From the NCBI GenBank assembly GCA_002332795.1, contig DDBP01000123.1, positions 1 to 14,416 on the forward strand: 14,416 bases of DNA, in the 5' to 3' direction. Position 1 is the stretch's first letter; every line of letters begins with the position of its first letter. The notes beneath the pieces were generated by a model that ran no database searches, was not told where the DNA came from, and saw only the letters and a program-made list of their open reading frames with translations. The stretch comes from Anaerolineales bacterium UBA2029 (GTDB lineage: Bacteria; Chloroflexota; Anaerolineae; Aggregatilineales; Aggregatilineaceae). Both the position numbers and the translations under genes were made by a program. Of this stretch, positions 1 through 6,410 are shown piece by piece.

Positions 1-761
1 GGCGCGACCAGGGTCGCGTAGCTGAAGGTTTCCAGCGCTTCGGCCCAGGCGCGGCATTGGTTCTCGAAGTAATGGCCATCGGGACGGGTCGCCGCCCAGA
101 CCAGATGCAGCAGGCCGGGCAGGTCGGTGAAGGTGAAGCCAACCCAGGCCGCGGCCAGCGCGCCCATATAGAGCGACCCCTCCACACCGACGTTGAAGAT
201 GCCCGCCCGGAAGGCGATCGCCGTGCCCAGGCCGGTGAAGATCAACGGGGTTGCTGCCAGCAGCGAATTGGCGCGGGCGCGCGGCGTGCCCAGACCCCAT
301 TCGAACAGCACGCGGTACGTATTCAGCGCGTCCTTGCCGGAGAGTTCCAGGACGATGCCGCCAGCGATCAGCGCCAGTTCGAGGGTGATCACCACCCGCG
401 CCACGTTGTTGATCAGCGCCGTCAGCGTCTCGATCCAGCCGCGCTCGGTGAACTCCGCCCCGCAATGGCCACAGGCAGCGGCGGTCGCCGTCGAAAGTGC
501 TCCGCAGCGCCCACAGCGCCGGTCGAGGAGCGGCACCAGGGCGAACCACAGCAGGGCCAGCAGCAATAGCCCGCCAGCGCCGCCCGTCAGCAGACCGGCC
601 AGCGCACCCGTCCACCAGCGGCGGTTGCGGCTGCTCACCAGCGCCGCCGTCAGCGCCGCCCCAATCACTCCCCAGGCCAGCACGCCCCACCACAACGTCC
701 CCGATCCGCCCAGGAACGGGGCAATCACCCAATAGGGGAGCGGCGTGCTCTGTCCTCTCAT
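1..761 (-). CDS. ABC transporter permease with N-terminal zinc ribbon (partial, C-terminus off the window)
   Basis: The visible 253 residues start at an ATG preceded by GAGGATGAG and lie 13 nt after the ATPase stop, so the two genes are almost certainly co-transcribed. Residues about 10-76 hold hydrophobic helices. Residues 83-100 form a CxxC...CxxC zinc ribbon (C83, C86, C97, C100). Further helices follow from about 113. Residues 184-200 read FRAGIFNVGVEGSLYMG, the hallmark of the BPD_transp_2 permeases (RbsC/YufP/NupP type) that work with BMP-family binding proteins. The role is therefore the inner-membrane channel of a nucleoside- or sugar-type importer. The ribbon and the leading helices are not part of the usual permease and are discussed as a finding. 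The segment after about residue 212 is less typical, with a polar loop rich in Trp, Asp and Glu. A second permease gene would be expected further left. Substrate is not readable from this subunit. Confidence 0.88.
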   Translation of the reverse strand, partial: MRGQSTPLPYWVIAPFLGGSGTLWWGVLAWGVIGAALTAALVSSRNRRWWTGALAGLLTGGAGGLLLLALLWFALVPLLDRRCGRCGALSTATAAACGHCGAEFTERGWIETLTALINNVARVVITLELALIAGGIVLELSGKDALNTYRVLFEWGLGTPRARANSLLAATPLIFTGLGTAIAFRAGIFNVGVEGSLYMGALAAAWVGFTFTDLPGLLHLVWAATRPDGHYFENQCRAWAEALETFSYATLVA

Positions 762-774
762 AGTCTCATCCTCG

Positions 775-2316
775 TCATCCGTGCGCCACGCTCTCCGCTT
801 CGGCGGCGGCGCTCCGCCCGGCCATCAACAGGCCCAGGCGCTCCCGCGTGGCGGTTTCGGGCGTCAGTTCGCCCACCAGTTGACCTTCGAAAATGACCAG
901 CAGACGGTCGGCCAGCGCCAGCAACTCGTCCAGGTCTGCCGAAATGAGCAGGATGCCCGTCCCGGCCTGACGCAACCGCAACAATTCCTCGTGCACGAAC
1001 TGCGTCGCGCCCACATCCAGCCCGCGCGTAGGCTGTGCTGCAATGAGCACGCGCGGCACTTCGGCCAGTTCGCGGGCGACGACCACCTTCTGCGCGTTGC
1101 CGCCCGAAAGCGTGCGGACGCGCACGTTCGGCCCACGCACACGAATATCGAACTGCCGGATGGCCTGCTGTGCAAAAGCATGCATCGGGCGCAGCGCCAG
1201 GATGCCGCGCCGCGAATAGGGCGGGCGGTGATAGCGCGTGGCGACCAGGTTTTCCGTCAGCGTCGAGGGAGCGCTCAGGCCCTGGCGCGTGCGGTCTTCG
1301 GGGATGATGGCCATGCCCAGCGACCGCCGCTGTCGGTTGCCCGCCTCGGTCACCGGCTGATGCGCCAGCACGATCTCGCCAGACTGCGGCGCGCGCAGGC
1401 CCACCAGCGCCTCGACCAGTTCGCGCTGCCCGTTGCCTTCCACCCCGGCCAGCCCGACGATCTCACCGGCGTGCACGGTGAAGCTGACGCCGCGCACGGC
1501 GGGCAGGTCGCGGTCGTCGCGCACGTGCAGATCGTGTACCAGCAACACCGGCTCGCCCGGCGGTTGCGCCGTTGTGCGGCGCACCACTTCCAGTTCGCGC
1601 CCCACCATCATGCGGGCGATGGCCTCTGGCTGCGTCTCGGATACGCGCACCGTCCCCACCACGCGCCCGCGCCGCAATACCGTCGCCCGGTCGCAGATGG
1701 CCATCACTTCGCGCAGCTTGTGCGTGATGAGGATGGCCGTGCGCCCTTCGGCGACCAGACGCCGCAACACGGCGAACAGGTCGTCCACTTCCTGGGGAGT
1801 CAGCACGGCGGACGGTTCGTCGAGGATGAGCAGGCGAGCGTCGCGATAGAGCAGCTTGAGAATCTCCACGCGCTGCTGCTCGCCCACTGAAAGATCGGCC
1901 ACCACCGCCGTCGGATCAACGCGCAGCCCGAATTGCTCCGAAAGCGCGCGCACCCGTTCGATCATGGCCGCGCGGTCTACGAATGGTCCGCGACGCGGTT
2001 CGTGGCCCAGCGCCACGTTTTCGGCTACGGTCATGGAAGGCACCAGCTCGAAGTGTTGATGCACCATATCTATGCCCAGGCGAATCGCGGCCTGCGGATT
2101 GGGGATGTGCACCGGCTCCCCGCGCAGGTAAATCTGCCCGGCGTCGGCCTTCTCCATGCCGTAGAGGATTTTCATCAGAGTGGATTTCCCGGCACCGTTT
2201 TCCCCCACCAGGGCGTGTATTTCGCCTTCCTCGACCTCGAAATCAATGCCGTCGTTGGCCACCACGCCGGGGTAATATTTGGTGATGCCGGTCATGCGCA
2301 GGTAGGTCATAGCCAT
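775..2316 (-). CDS. ABC transporter ATP-binding protein, two fused ATPase domains (sugar/nucleoside type)
   Basis: This 513-residue cytoplasmic protein powers the importer encoded around it. The first ATPase domain has Walker A GENGAGKST at about residues 38-46, a Q-loop near HQHFELV (86-92), signature LSVGEQQ (142-148), Walker B LLILDEP (162-168) and switch His at about 199. The second has a degenerate P-loop, GVEGNGQRE (291-299), signature LSGGNAQK (403-410) and LIAAQPTRGLDV (424-435), where Gln replaces the catalytic Glu. This asymmetry is normal for the RbsA/MglA/YufO/NupO class. Length is usual for that class. The start is uncertain by two codons: ATG at 2316 has only a weak GGA upstream and the second ATG is at 2310. 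A strong hairpin lies just upstream, between this gene and the binding-protein gene. Nucleoside transport is the likeliest job given the BMP partner; other small heterocycles or sugars are possible. Confidence 0.95.
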   Translation of the reverse strand: MAMTYLRMTGITKYYPGVVANDGIDFEVEEGEIHALVGENGAGKSTLMKILYGMEKADAGQIYLRGEPVHIPNPQAAIRLGIDMVHQHFELVPSMTVAENVALGHEPRRGPFVDRAAMIERVRALSEQFGLRVDPTAVVADLSVGEQQRVEILKLLYRDARLLILDEPSAVLTPQEVDDLFAVLRRLVAEGRTAILITHKLREVMAICDRATVLRRGRVVGTVRVSETQPEAIARMMVGRELEVVRRTTAQPPGEPVLLVHDLHVRDDRDLPAVRGVSFTVHAGEIVGLAGVEGNGQRELVEALVGLRAPQSGEIVLAHQPVTEAGNRQRRSLGMAIIPEDRTRQGLSAPSTLTENLVATRYHRPPYSRRGILALRPMHAFAQQAIRQFDIRVRGPNVRVRTLSGGNAQKVVVARELAEVPRVLIAAQPTRGLDVGATQFVHEELLRLRQAGTGILLISADLDELLALADRLLVIFEGQLVGELTPETATRERLGLLMAGRSAAAEAESVAHG

Positions 2317-2330
2317 GCATCCGAAAAGAA

Positions 2331-2357
2331 GCGGTAGGGGAGAGACTCCCCTACCGC
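2331..2357 (-). terminator. Intergenic hairpin (attenuator or RNA-stabilising stem) between binding-protein and ATPase genes
   Basis: Perfect 12-bp inverted repeat: GCGGTAGGGGAG at 2331-2342 pairs with CTCCCCTACCGC at 2346-2357 around a 3-nt loop. In the minus-strand transcript the stem is followed by TTCTTTTC, a short imperfect U-run. Such stems after a binding-protein gene commonly allow partial read-through or protect the 3' end of the upstream message, so binding protein is made in excess over the membrane components. The distal stem edge is only about 14 nt from the ATPase start. Confidence 0.8.
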
Positions 2358-2373
2358 GCCGCCACGACGGGCG

Positions 2374-3477
2374 TTACTCGCCAAAGACCGCTTTCTGCAA
2401 TGCCGCCACACCCTCGCAGGTCGGGTTCTGATCCACCAGGGCGAAGGTGTCAGCATCCAGCTTGCGGATGTCCACCACCTGCAGCGTCCCATCCAGGATG
2501 GCCTGACGGGCTTCCTCCACGCGGTCGAGATACTCACGCGGGATCAGGTGACGGGTGTACTTCATCTCCGACAGCCCTACGCCATCCACGTCCAGGCCAA
2601 ACTGCAGCGTCGTGCCGCCCTGCAGCTTGCCCTCGACGCCCATCTTGATCGTCTCGTAGACGGCGACGTCCACGCGCTTGAGCATGCTGGTCAGCACGTT
2701 GCCGGGGGCCAGGTAGTCCTGGTCGCTGTCCACGCCGATGGCGAAGAAGTTCTTGTCCTTGGCGGCCTCGATGACACCCGCGCCGGTGCCACCCGCCACC
2801 TGGAAGACCACGTCCGCGCCCTGCTCGTACATGGCCAGCGCCATCTCGCGACCCTTGGCCGGATCGCCGAAGTCATTGGAGTAGGCCATCAGCACTTTCA
2901 CGTCGGGGTTGGCCGCGCACGCGCCCTGCAGATAGCCGTAGAGGAAGACGTCAATGCCGCTGGACTTGACACCGCCGATGACACCGATCACCGCTTCGGG
3001 GTTGGTCTGCTCGATGGTCGGATCGGTCGTCACCAGGCCCGCCAGCAACCCCGCCAGGTACGAGCCGGTGTGTTCGTCGAACAGGATCGAGACCACGTTG
3101 GGCTGATCCACCACCGTATTGACGATGGCGAAGGTCGTATCCGGATAGTCCGGCGCGATGCGGGCGAGCGGCTCGAAGTGACTGAACTCCAGGGTAATCA
3201 CCAGGTCGAAGCCCGCTTCCGCCGCCGTGCGCAGCAATTGCTCGCCCTCGCCCACCGGGTCGGGCGATTCGATGTCGAGCACCTCGACGCCCAGTTCAGA
3301 AGCGGCCAGCGTCAGGCCGGCGAAGGCGGAGTCGTTGTAGGAGCGGTCGCCCAGGCCACCCTGAGCGATGATCAACGCCACGCGATACTTATCCTGAGCT
3401 TTGACGCCAGGGGCTGCGAAGCCTGCCGACAACGCCAAGACTATTACCAGGCCGAACACCACCAGTTTGCGCATCAT
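2374..3477 (-). CDS. BMP/PnrA-family ABC transporter substrate-binding protein
   Basis: This 367-residue exported receptor delivers ligand to the permease and ATPase encoded downstream. A signal peptide is clear: basic MMRK, a hydrophobic core of about 18 residues, then a likely cleavage after VKA at about residue 27. There is no lipobox cysteine. The mature part shows the BMP (Bmp/PnrA/TmpC) fold signatures: QGGLGDRSYNDSAFAG near the N-terminus, LFDEHTGSYLAG in the middle, VFQVAGGTGAGVIEA in the second lobe and GVDSDQD near the hinge. The Asp-Asn pair after GDRSY and the Asp of GVDSDQD match positions that contact ligand in purine-nucleoside binders of this family. AAGGAGAAGAG precedes the start; ATG at 3477 or 3474 are both possible. 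Purine nucleosides are the best substrate guess, but some BMP homologues bind other heterocycles. Confidence 0.93.
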   Translation of the reverse strand: MMRKLVVFGLVIVLALSAGFAAPGVKAQDKYRVALIIAQGGLGDRSYNDSAFAGLTLAASELGVEVLDIESPDPVGEGEQLLRTAAEAGFDLVITLEFSHFEPLARIAPDYPDTTFAIVNTVVDQPNVVSILFDEHTGSYLAGLLAGLVTTDPTIEQTNPEAVIGVIGGVKSSGIDVFLYGYLQGACAANPDVKVLMAYSNDFGDPAKGREMALAMYEQGADVVFQVAGGTGAGVIEAAKDKNFFAIGVDSDQDYLAPGNVLTSMLKRVDVAVYETIKMGVEGKLQGGTTLQFGLDVDGVGLSEMKYTRHLIPREYLDRVEEARQAILDGTLQVVDIRKLDADTFALVDQNPTCEGVAALQKAVFGE

Positions 3478-3540
3478 CTCTTCTCCTTGCTAAGAGGCCC
3501 CATGAGAACGAATGGTCAACAGAAGACGTAGAGAGCAGAC

Positions 3541-3612
3541 ACCGGTTTATCGGTCAGAGGCAAACTTCGTTTGGACCTCCTTTCTGCCAGATTGGGGGAT
3601 CGTGGTACTACG
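3541..3612 (-). promoter_or_regulatory. Leader region of the binding-protein gene with two candidate operators and an orphan Shine-Dalgarno
   Basis: The 151-bp gap between the GntR stop (3629) and the binding-protein start (3477) holds an imperfect palindrome CGTGGTACTACG at 3601-3612 and a second, ACCGGTTTATCGGT, at 3541-3554. Both have the size of GntR-family half-site pairs. On the minus strand AAAGGAGGT (3575-3583) is a perfect anti-16S match with no ATG or GTG at a usual distance. I found no good -35/-10 pair here, so the transporter may be read from the regulator's promoter. Confidence 0.35.
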
Positions 3613-3628
3613 AAGATATGCTGGCCGC

Positions 3629-4372
3629 TCAACGGCGCAGATGAATAGTATAGCGGTAGAAATCGGCGCGGTACAAAGCCGTCACGGTTTCCACCGGCAC
3701 ATGATGCCGATCCCGCGTGATGCGCGTCACCTTGAGCAGAGGAGCGCCGCGTGGCACCTGCAGCAGTTCGCCGGTGGTGGCATCGGCGATCACCGCCTCC
3801 AGCGTCTCGTCGGCCTCGGACAGTTCGAAACCGCGCTGCTCCAGCAAGGCGTAGAGCGATCCGCCGGCGTCCAGTTCCGCACGGGTGAGGTCCAGGCAGT
3901 TCACATAGGCATCGTGCAGGGCCACCGGTCGCCCTTCCACCAGGCGCAGACGGCGCACGTGCAGCACCGCCGCTCCCGGCTCCAGGCGCAGATTCGCGGC
4001 GACCTGATCGGGCGCGGCTTCTACCTCGAAGACCAGCGTATGCGAAGAGGGATTGAGACCGCGGGCGCGCATATCTTCGGAGAAGCTTTCCAGCCGATGC
4101 AGCGTGTGTTCCAGCGGGCGGGGGATGACGAACGTGCCACGTCCTTTTTCGCGGTAGATCAACCCCTTGTTGACCAACTGCGTCATGGCCTGGCGCACCG
4201 TCATCACACTGATATCCAGCCGGGCCGCCAGCATGGTTTCGGAGGGGAGCGGTTCGCTGGGCCGCCAGGTGCCGTTGACGATCAGGTTTTCGAGCTGTCG
4301 CTGCAACTGCTGGTAGATGGGGACAGAGGAGTCCTTGGCAATGCGGAGTTGGGCAAGGATTCGGTCGCTCAT
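3629..4372 (-). CDS. GntR-family transcriptional regulator with UTRA effector domain (HutC/YvoA subfamily)
   Basis: This is a 247-residue DNA-binding regulator. Residues about 16-80 form the winged helix-turn-helix, with PIYQQLQRQLENLIVNG, LPSETMLAARLDISVMTVRQAMTQL as helix-turn-helix, and the wing GLIYREKGRGTFV. Residues about 90-245 form the UTRA ligand-binding domain, recognisable by SFSEDMRARG, the LHVRRLRLVEGRPVALHDAYV strand region and the closing LLKVTRITRDRHHVPVETVTALYRADFYRY. It is encoded directly upstream of and on the same strand as the ABC importer, so it most likely senses the imported compound or a derivative and represses the locus. A near-consensus promoter ends about 40 nt upstream of its ATG, with an AT-rich TATATATA patch between that could be an autoregulatory site. 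The ligand cannot be read from sequence. Confidence 0.93.
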   Translation of the reverse strand: MSDRILAQLRIAKDSSVPIYQQLQRQLENLIVNGTWRPSEPLPSETMLAARLDISVMTVRQAMTQLVNKGLIYREKGRGTFVIPRPLEHTLHRLESFSEDMRARGLNPSSHTLVFEVEAAPDQVAANLRLEPGAAVLHVRRLRLVEGRPVALHDAYVNCLDLTRAELDAGGSLYALLEQRGFELSEADETLEAVIADATTGELLQVPRGAPLLKVTRITRDRHHVPVETVTALYRADFYRYTIHLRR

Positions 4373-4411
4373 GGCAGGTCTCGCAAATCTCTAGTTCTCT
4401 ATATATATTTG

Positions 4412-4440
4412 ATTATGCGCTTCTTCGCTCACGTTGTCAA
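4412..4440 (-). promoter_or_regulatory. Near-consensus sigma-70-type promoter of the regulator/transporter locus
   Basis: On the minus strand TTGACA (4435-4440) is followed after exactly 17 nt by CATAAT (4412-4417). This is a perfect -35 and a 5/6 -10, placing transcription start near 4405, about 33 nt before the GntR start codon. The AT-rich stretch 4400-4411 lies at the start site. Confidence 0.8.
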
Positions 4441-4733
4441 GCAACTCGCGCGTCACAACGAAACTGCCGGGCGTGACACCCGGCAGTCCCTGATAATGCA
4501 CCGCGATTCGTGCTGCACCCGGCCTTGCTAACCCACGTAGCTCCCCGCTAGAGCCTCCCCCACACTTGGCGGTACAGCCGCATCGCCTGCAAGCCCGGAT
4601 CATGTGATCCGAAGTTGTTTCCATTATAATAGAACTTCTGGAATCAATATCTGAAGAAATTGTGAAAACGAACCAAACAGAACGTCTTTTCCTCAATGGC
4701 GCCCTGTTTCTCCTGGAGCGGCCACAATTCCCC
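4441..4733. other. Intergenic region, no convincing gene; hairpin-rich on the minus strand
   Basis: No protein gene is supported. The stretch contains a 9-bp stem (4463-4471 with 4479-4487, 7-nt loop) followed on the minus strand by TTTCGTT, small stems between 4500 and 4590, a palindrome GGATCA-TG-TGATCC at 4597-4610, and an AT-rich block at 4611-4690 with TATAAT hexamers readable on both strands (4625-4630 plus, 4623-4628 minus). No matching -35 was found for either. It may hold a small RNA or simply be the divergent control region between the regulator and the tRNA. Confidence 0.4.
4463..4487 (-). terminator. GC-rich hairpin, possible minus-strand terminator
   Basis: ACTGCCGGG (4463-4471) pairs with CCCGGCAGT (4479-4487) around cgtgaca. 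On the minus strand it is followed by TTTCGTTG, a weak U-run; on the plus strand no U-run follows. It sits just upstream of the TTGACA promoter, so it could insulate that promoter from transcription arriving from the right. Confidence 0.45.
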
Positions 4734-4762
4734 TTGTCAAGCCCTACGCCGTGTGCTAAAAT
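4734..4762 (+). promoter_or_regulatory. tRNA-Gln promoter with extended -10
   Basis: TTGTCA (4734-4739), 17-nt spacer, TAAAAT (4757-4762), with TG one base before the -10 (TGC-TAAAAT). Predicted start is near 4769, only a few bases upstream of the mature tRNA 5' end at 4775, as is common for single tRNA genes. Confidence 0.8.
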
Positions 4763-4774
4763 TCGCCATGCCGA

Positions 4775-4846
4775 TGGGGGATAGTTTAATCGGCAGAACA
4801 GCGGACTCTGGATCCGTCAGTCCTGGTTCAAGTCCAGGTCCCCCAG
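4775..4846 (+). tRNA. tRNA-Gln (anticodon CTG)
   Basis: All arms fold. Acceptor TGGGGGA (4775-4781) pairs with TCCCCCA (4839-4845), followed by discriminator G. The D-arm is GTTT/GAAC with loop AATCGGCA. The anticodon stem is GCGGA/TCCGT with loop CTCTGGA, anticodon CTG at 4808-4810. The T-arm is CCTGG-TTCAAGT-CCAGG. The U1-A72 pair and G73 fit glutamine identity. CCA is not encoded (CCTG follows) and must be added by a nucleotidyltransferase. It is a single-gene unit with its own promoter and terminator. No nearby integrase uses it as an attachment site. Confidence 0.96.
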
Positions 4847-4853
4847 CCTGATG

Positions 4854-4891
4854 AACGCCCGCCCTGTAATTTCCGGCGGGCGTTGTTTTTT
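4854..4891 (+). terminator. Rho-independent terminator of the tRNA-Gln gene
   Basis: Stem AACGCCCGCC (4854-4863) with GGCGGGCGTT (4875-4884), 11-nt loop, then G and six T (4886-4891). It starts 8 nt after the tRNA discriminator base and isolates the tRNA from the following protein gene. Confidence 0.93.
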
Positions 4892-4952
4892 CGGATGCAC
4901 TCACCTGGTGCGTTAGAATCGGCACGCTGTTGAGCGAGGGAAAGCATCCCGC

Positions 4953-6380
4953 ATGGGCATCAAACTGGACTGGCAGGTCGAAGCCGAGCAGACGCGCATC
5001 CGCGCCACCGAAGACCCCGCCGCACTGCGCCGTCGGCAGCAAGCCCGGCGGCAATTCGCCCTGCTCCTGCTGACCCTGACGGCGCTGGTCGCGCTGGCCG
5101 GGGCGCTCGTCTTCTGGCGCTTGAAACGTGTGGACGAGCAACTCCGCCGCGACCTGCTGGACACCGTCGCCGTCGAGGTCACGGCGCTGCGCCTGGGCAA
5201 CTATGCCAACTACATGGCGATTCAGCGCAGCGCCAGCGACGCCTTTTTGCTCGAACAGAGTCAGCGCTTCGAAGACTATCAGACGCTCAAGGCCACGCAC
5301 CGCGTCTCGCTGGAAGGGAAGGTCGTCAGCGTCGCCATAGACGATCAACGCGCCCGCGTCGTGCTCGAAGAAGTGATTGACGGCGTGCCCTATCACGTCG
5401 TGTGGTTCTACTGGCACTACGAAGACGGCGCGGCCAGCGGTCAGGGGGGCTGGCGACACGTGCCGGACGATCTCACCTTTTGGGGCGAGGAGCGCACCCT
5501 GCAAGGCGATCACGCCCGCATTCGCTATCGTGCCCTCGACGAAGCGCTGGCTCAGGCCCTGCTGACCCGTCTGGAAAGCTGGTGGGTGCAGGGCTGCGCG
5601 ACTCTGGTCTGCAGCACCTTTCCCCCACCCATTACCGTAGAGATCGTGCCAGAGCGCCCCAAGACGGTGACCTGGGCTGCGCACGACCCCTGGCTGCTGC
5701 GCGTCTCATCGCCGCTGGTGGGGCGCGCGCGCGCCGACACGCCCCTGTCGCCCGACCTGGCGCAGGAAATCGCCGCACAACTGGCCGCCCGGCTGGTGCG
5801 TTACGTCACCGGGGAGAGTGCGCCCCCCTTCTACAGCGACACCACCTGGTTGCAGGGGCAACTGGCCGGCTGGCTGGCCGCGCAGATGGACGGACGACCG
5901 GCGGGCGCGCCCGCTTTCGTGCGTTCGCTCATCGCTCAGTATGGGCCGGATGCTCCGCTGACCCTGCTCGCCGCGCTCTCCGTGCCGACGACCCTCGATC
6001 ACGCCCTAACGCCCCTGACCGGCGTCGGGCTGCCGCTGCTCACCATCGAGCAGCTCAACGCGCTGGATTGGCGCGACTTCTTCCAGTGGCGGCTGGCGCT
6101 GGAACCACAGTTGCTGGTTCAGCCTAACAGCAGCGGCGCATTCCTGGCGCTCTACGATCTGCAGAACACCGCCGCGTCCAGCGAAGCGTCGGTGCGGCTG
6201 GAGAGTCCGGCCTACGCTGCGCAGGCCGTGCCGCAGGTGGTGACAGTCGTCATCGGGCGCGACGAAGCGTCGCAGACTTACGCCTACGTGGAGACCACGC
6301 GGGTCGAGGATGGCGTCACCATCCCCGGCGGCACAGTCATCTGGCGGCTTGCCGAGGGCACGTGGAAGCGGTTAAATTAG
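4953..6380 (+). CDS. Unrecognised single-pass membrane protein, 475 residues
   Basis: I do not recognise the family. The first 34 residues are charged and end in RRRQQARR. One transmembrane helix follows (about 35-56, FALLLLTLTALVALAGALVF). The remaining roughly 415 residues should lie outside the cytoplasm by the positive-inside rule. That part has no obvious repeats or catalytic motif. It contains one close cysteine pair (GCATLVC near residue 215) and several Trp/Tyr-rich strands; the piece around DYQTLKATHRVSLEGKVVSV resembles small NTF2-like or beta-sandwich domains, but I would not assign one. GAGGGAAAG lies about 9 nt before the ATG. High GC and third-position bias show it is a real native gene, unlike the AT-richer cassette that follows. 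It stands alone between the tRNA terminator and the restriction cassette. A role in envelope or stress sensing would be a guess. Confidence 0.8.
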   Translation: MGIKLDWQVEAEQTRIRATEDPAALRRRQQARRQFALLLLTLTALVALAGALVFWRLKRVDEQLRRDLLDTVAVEVTALRLGNYANYMAIQRSASDAFLLEQSQRFEDYQTLKATHRVSLEGKVVSVAIDDQRARVVLEEVIDGVPYHVVWFYWHYEDGAASGQGGWRHVPDDLTFWGEERTLQGDHARIRYRALDEALAQALLTRLESWWVQGCATLVCSTFPPPITVEIVPERPKTVTWAAHDPWLLRVSSPLVGRARADTPLSPDLAQEIAAQLAARLVRYVTGESAPPFYSDTTWLQGQLAGWLAAQMDGRPAGAPAFVRSLIAQYGPDAPLTLLAALSVPTTLDHALTPLTGVGLPLLTIEQLNALDWRDFFQWRLALEPQLLVQPNSSGAFLALYDLQNTAASSEASVRLESPAYAAQAVPQVVTVVIGRDEASQTYAYVETTRVEDGVTIPGGTVIWRLAEGTWKRLN

Positions 6381-6410
6381 GGCGCGCAATGAATAATCAG
6401 GTAGATGCCA

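Noticed and set aside
745..1890. Long plus-strand ORF opposite the ATPase gene
   Set aside because: The opposite strand encodes a complete ABC ATPase with all motifs; the plus frame has His/Arg/Gln-rich shadow composition.
2548..3531. Long plus-strand ORF opposite the binding-protein gene
   Set aside because: Shadow of the BMP-family gene; its product is low-complexity and rich in Arg, His and Val.
3512..4531. Plus-strand 339-residue ORF opposite the GntR gene
   Set aside because: Shadow of a clear GntR/UTRA gene that also crosses the promoter region.
4625..4630. TATAAT as a plus-strand promoter toward the tRNA
   Set aside because: No -35 at suitable distance, and the tRNA has its own well-placed promoter at 4734-4762.
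4391..4696. Minus-strand 101-residue ORF with a CRRCGCTAKC cysteine cluster
   Set aside because: It overlaps the TTGACA/CATAAT promoter, a GC hairpin and an AT-rich control region. It has no ribosome binding site and no protein-like composition.
4775..4846. tRNA-Gln as an attachment site of an integrated element
   Set aside because: No integrase gene and no second copy of the tRNA 3' end was seen in the window.
4737..5684. Minus-strand 315-residue ORF
   Set aside because: It runs through the tRNA-Gln gene and its terminator and lies antisense to the 475-residue gene; it is a GC-rich shadow frame.
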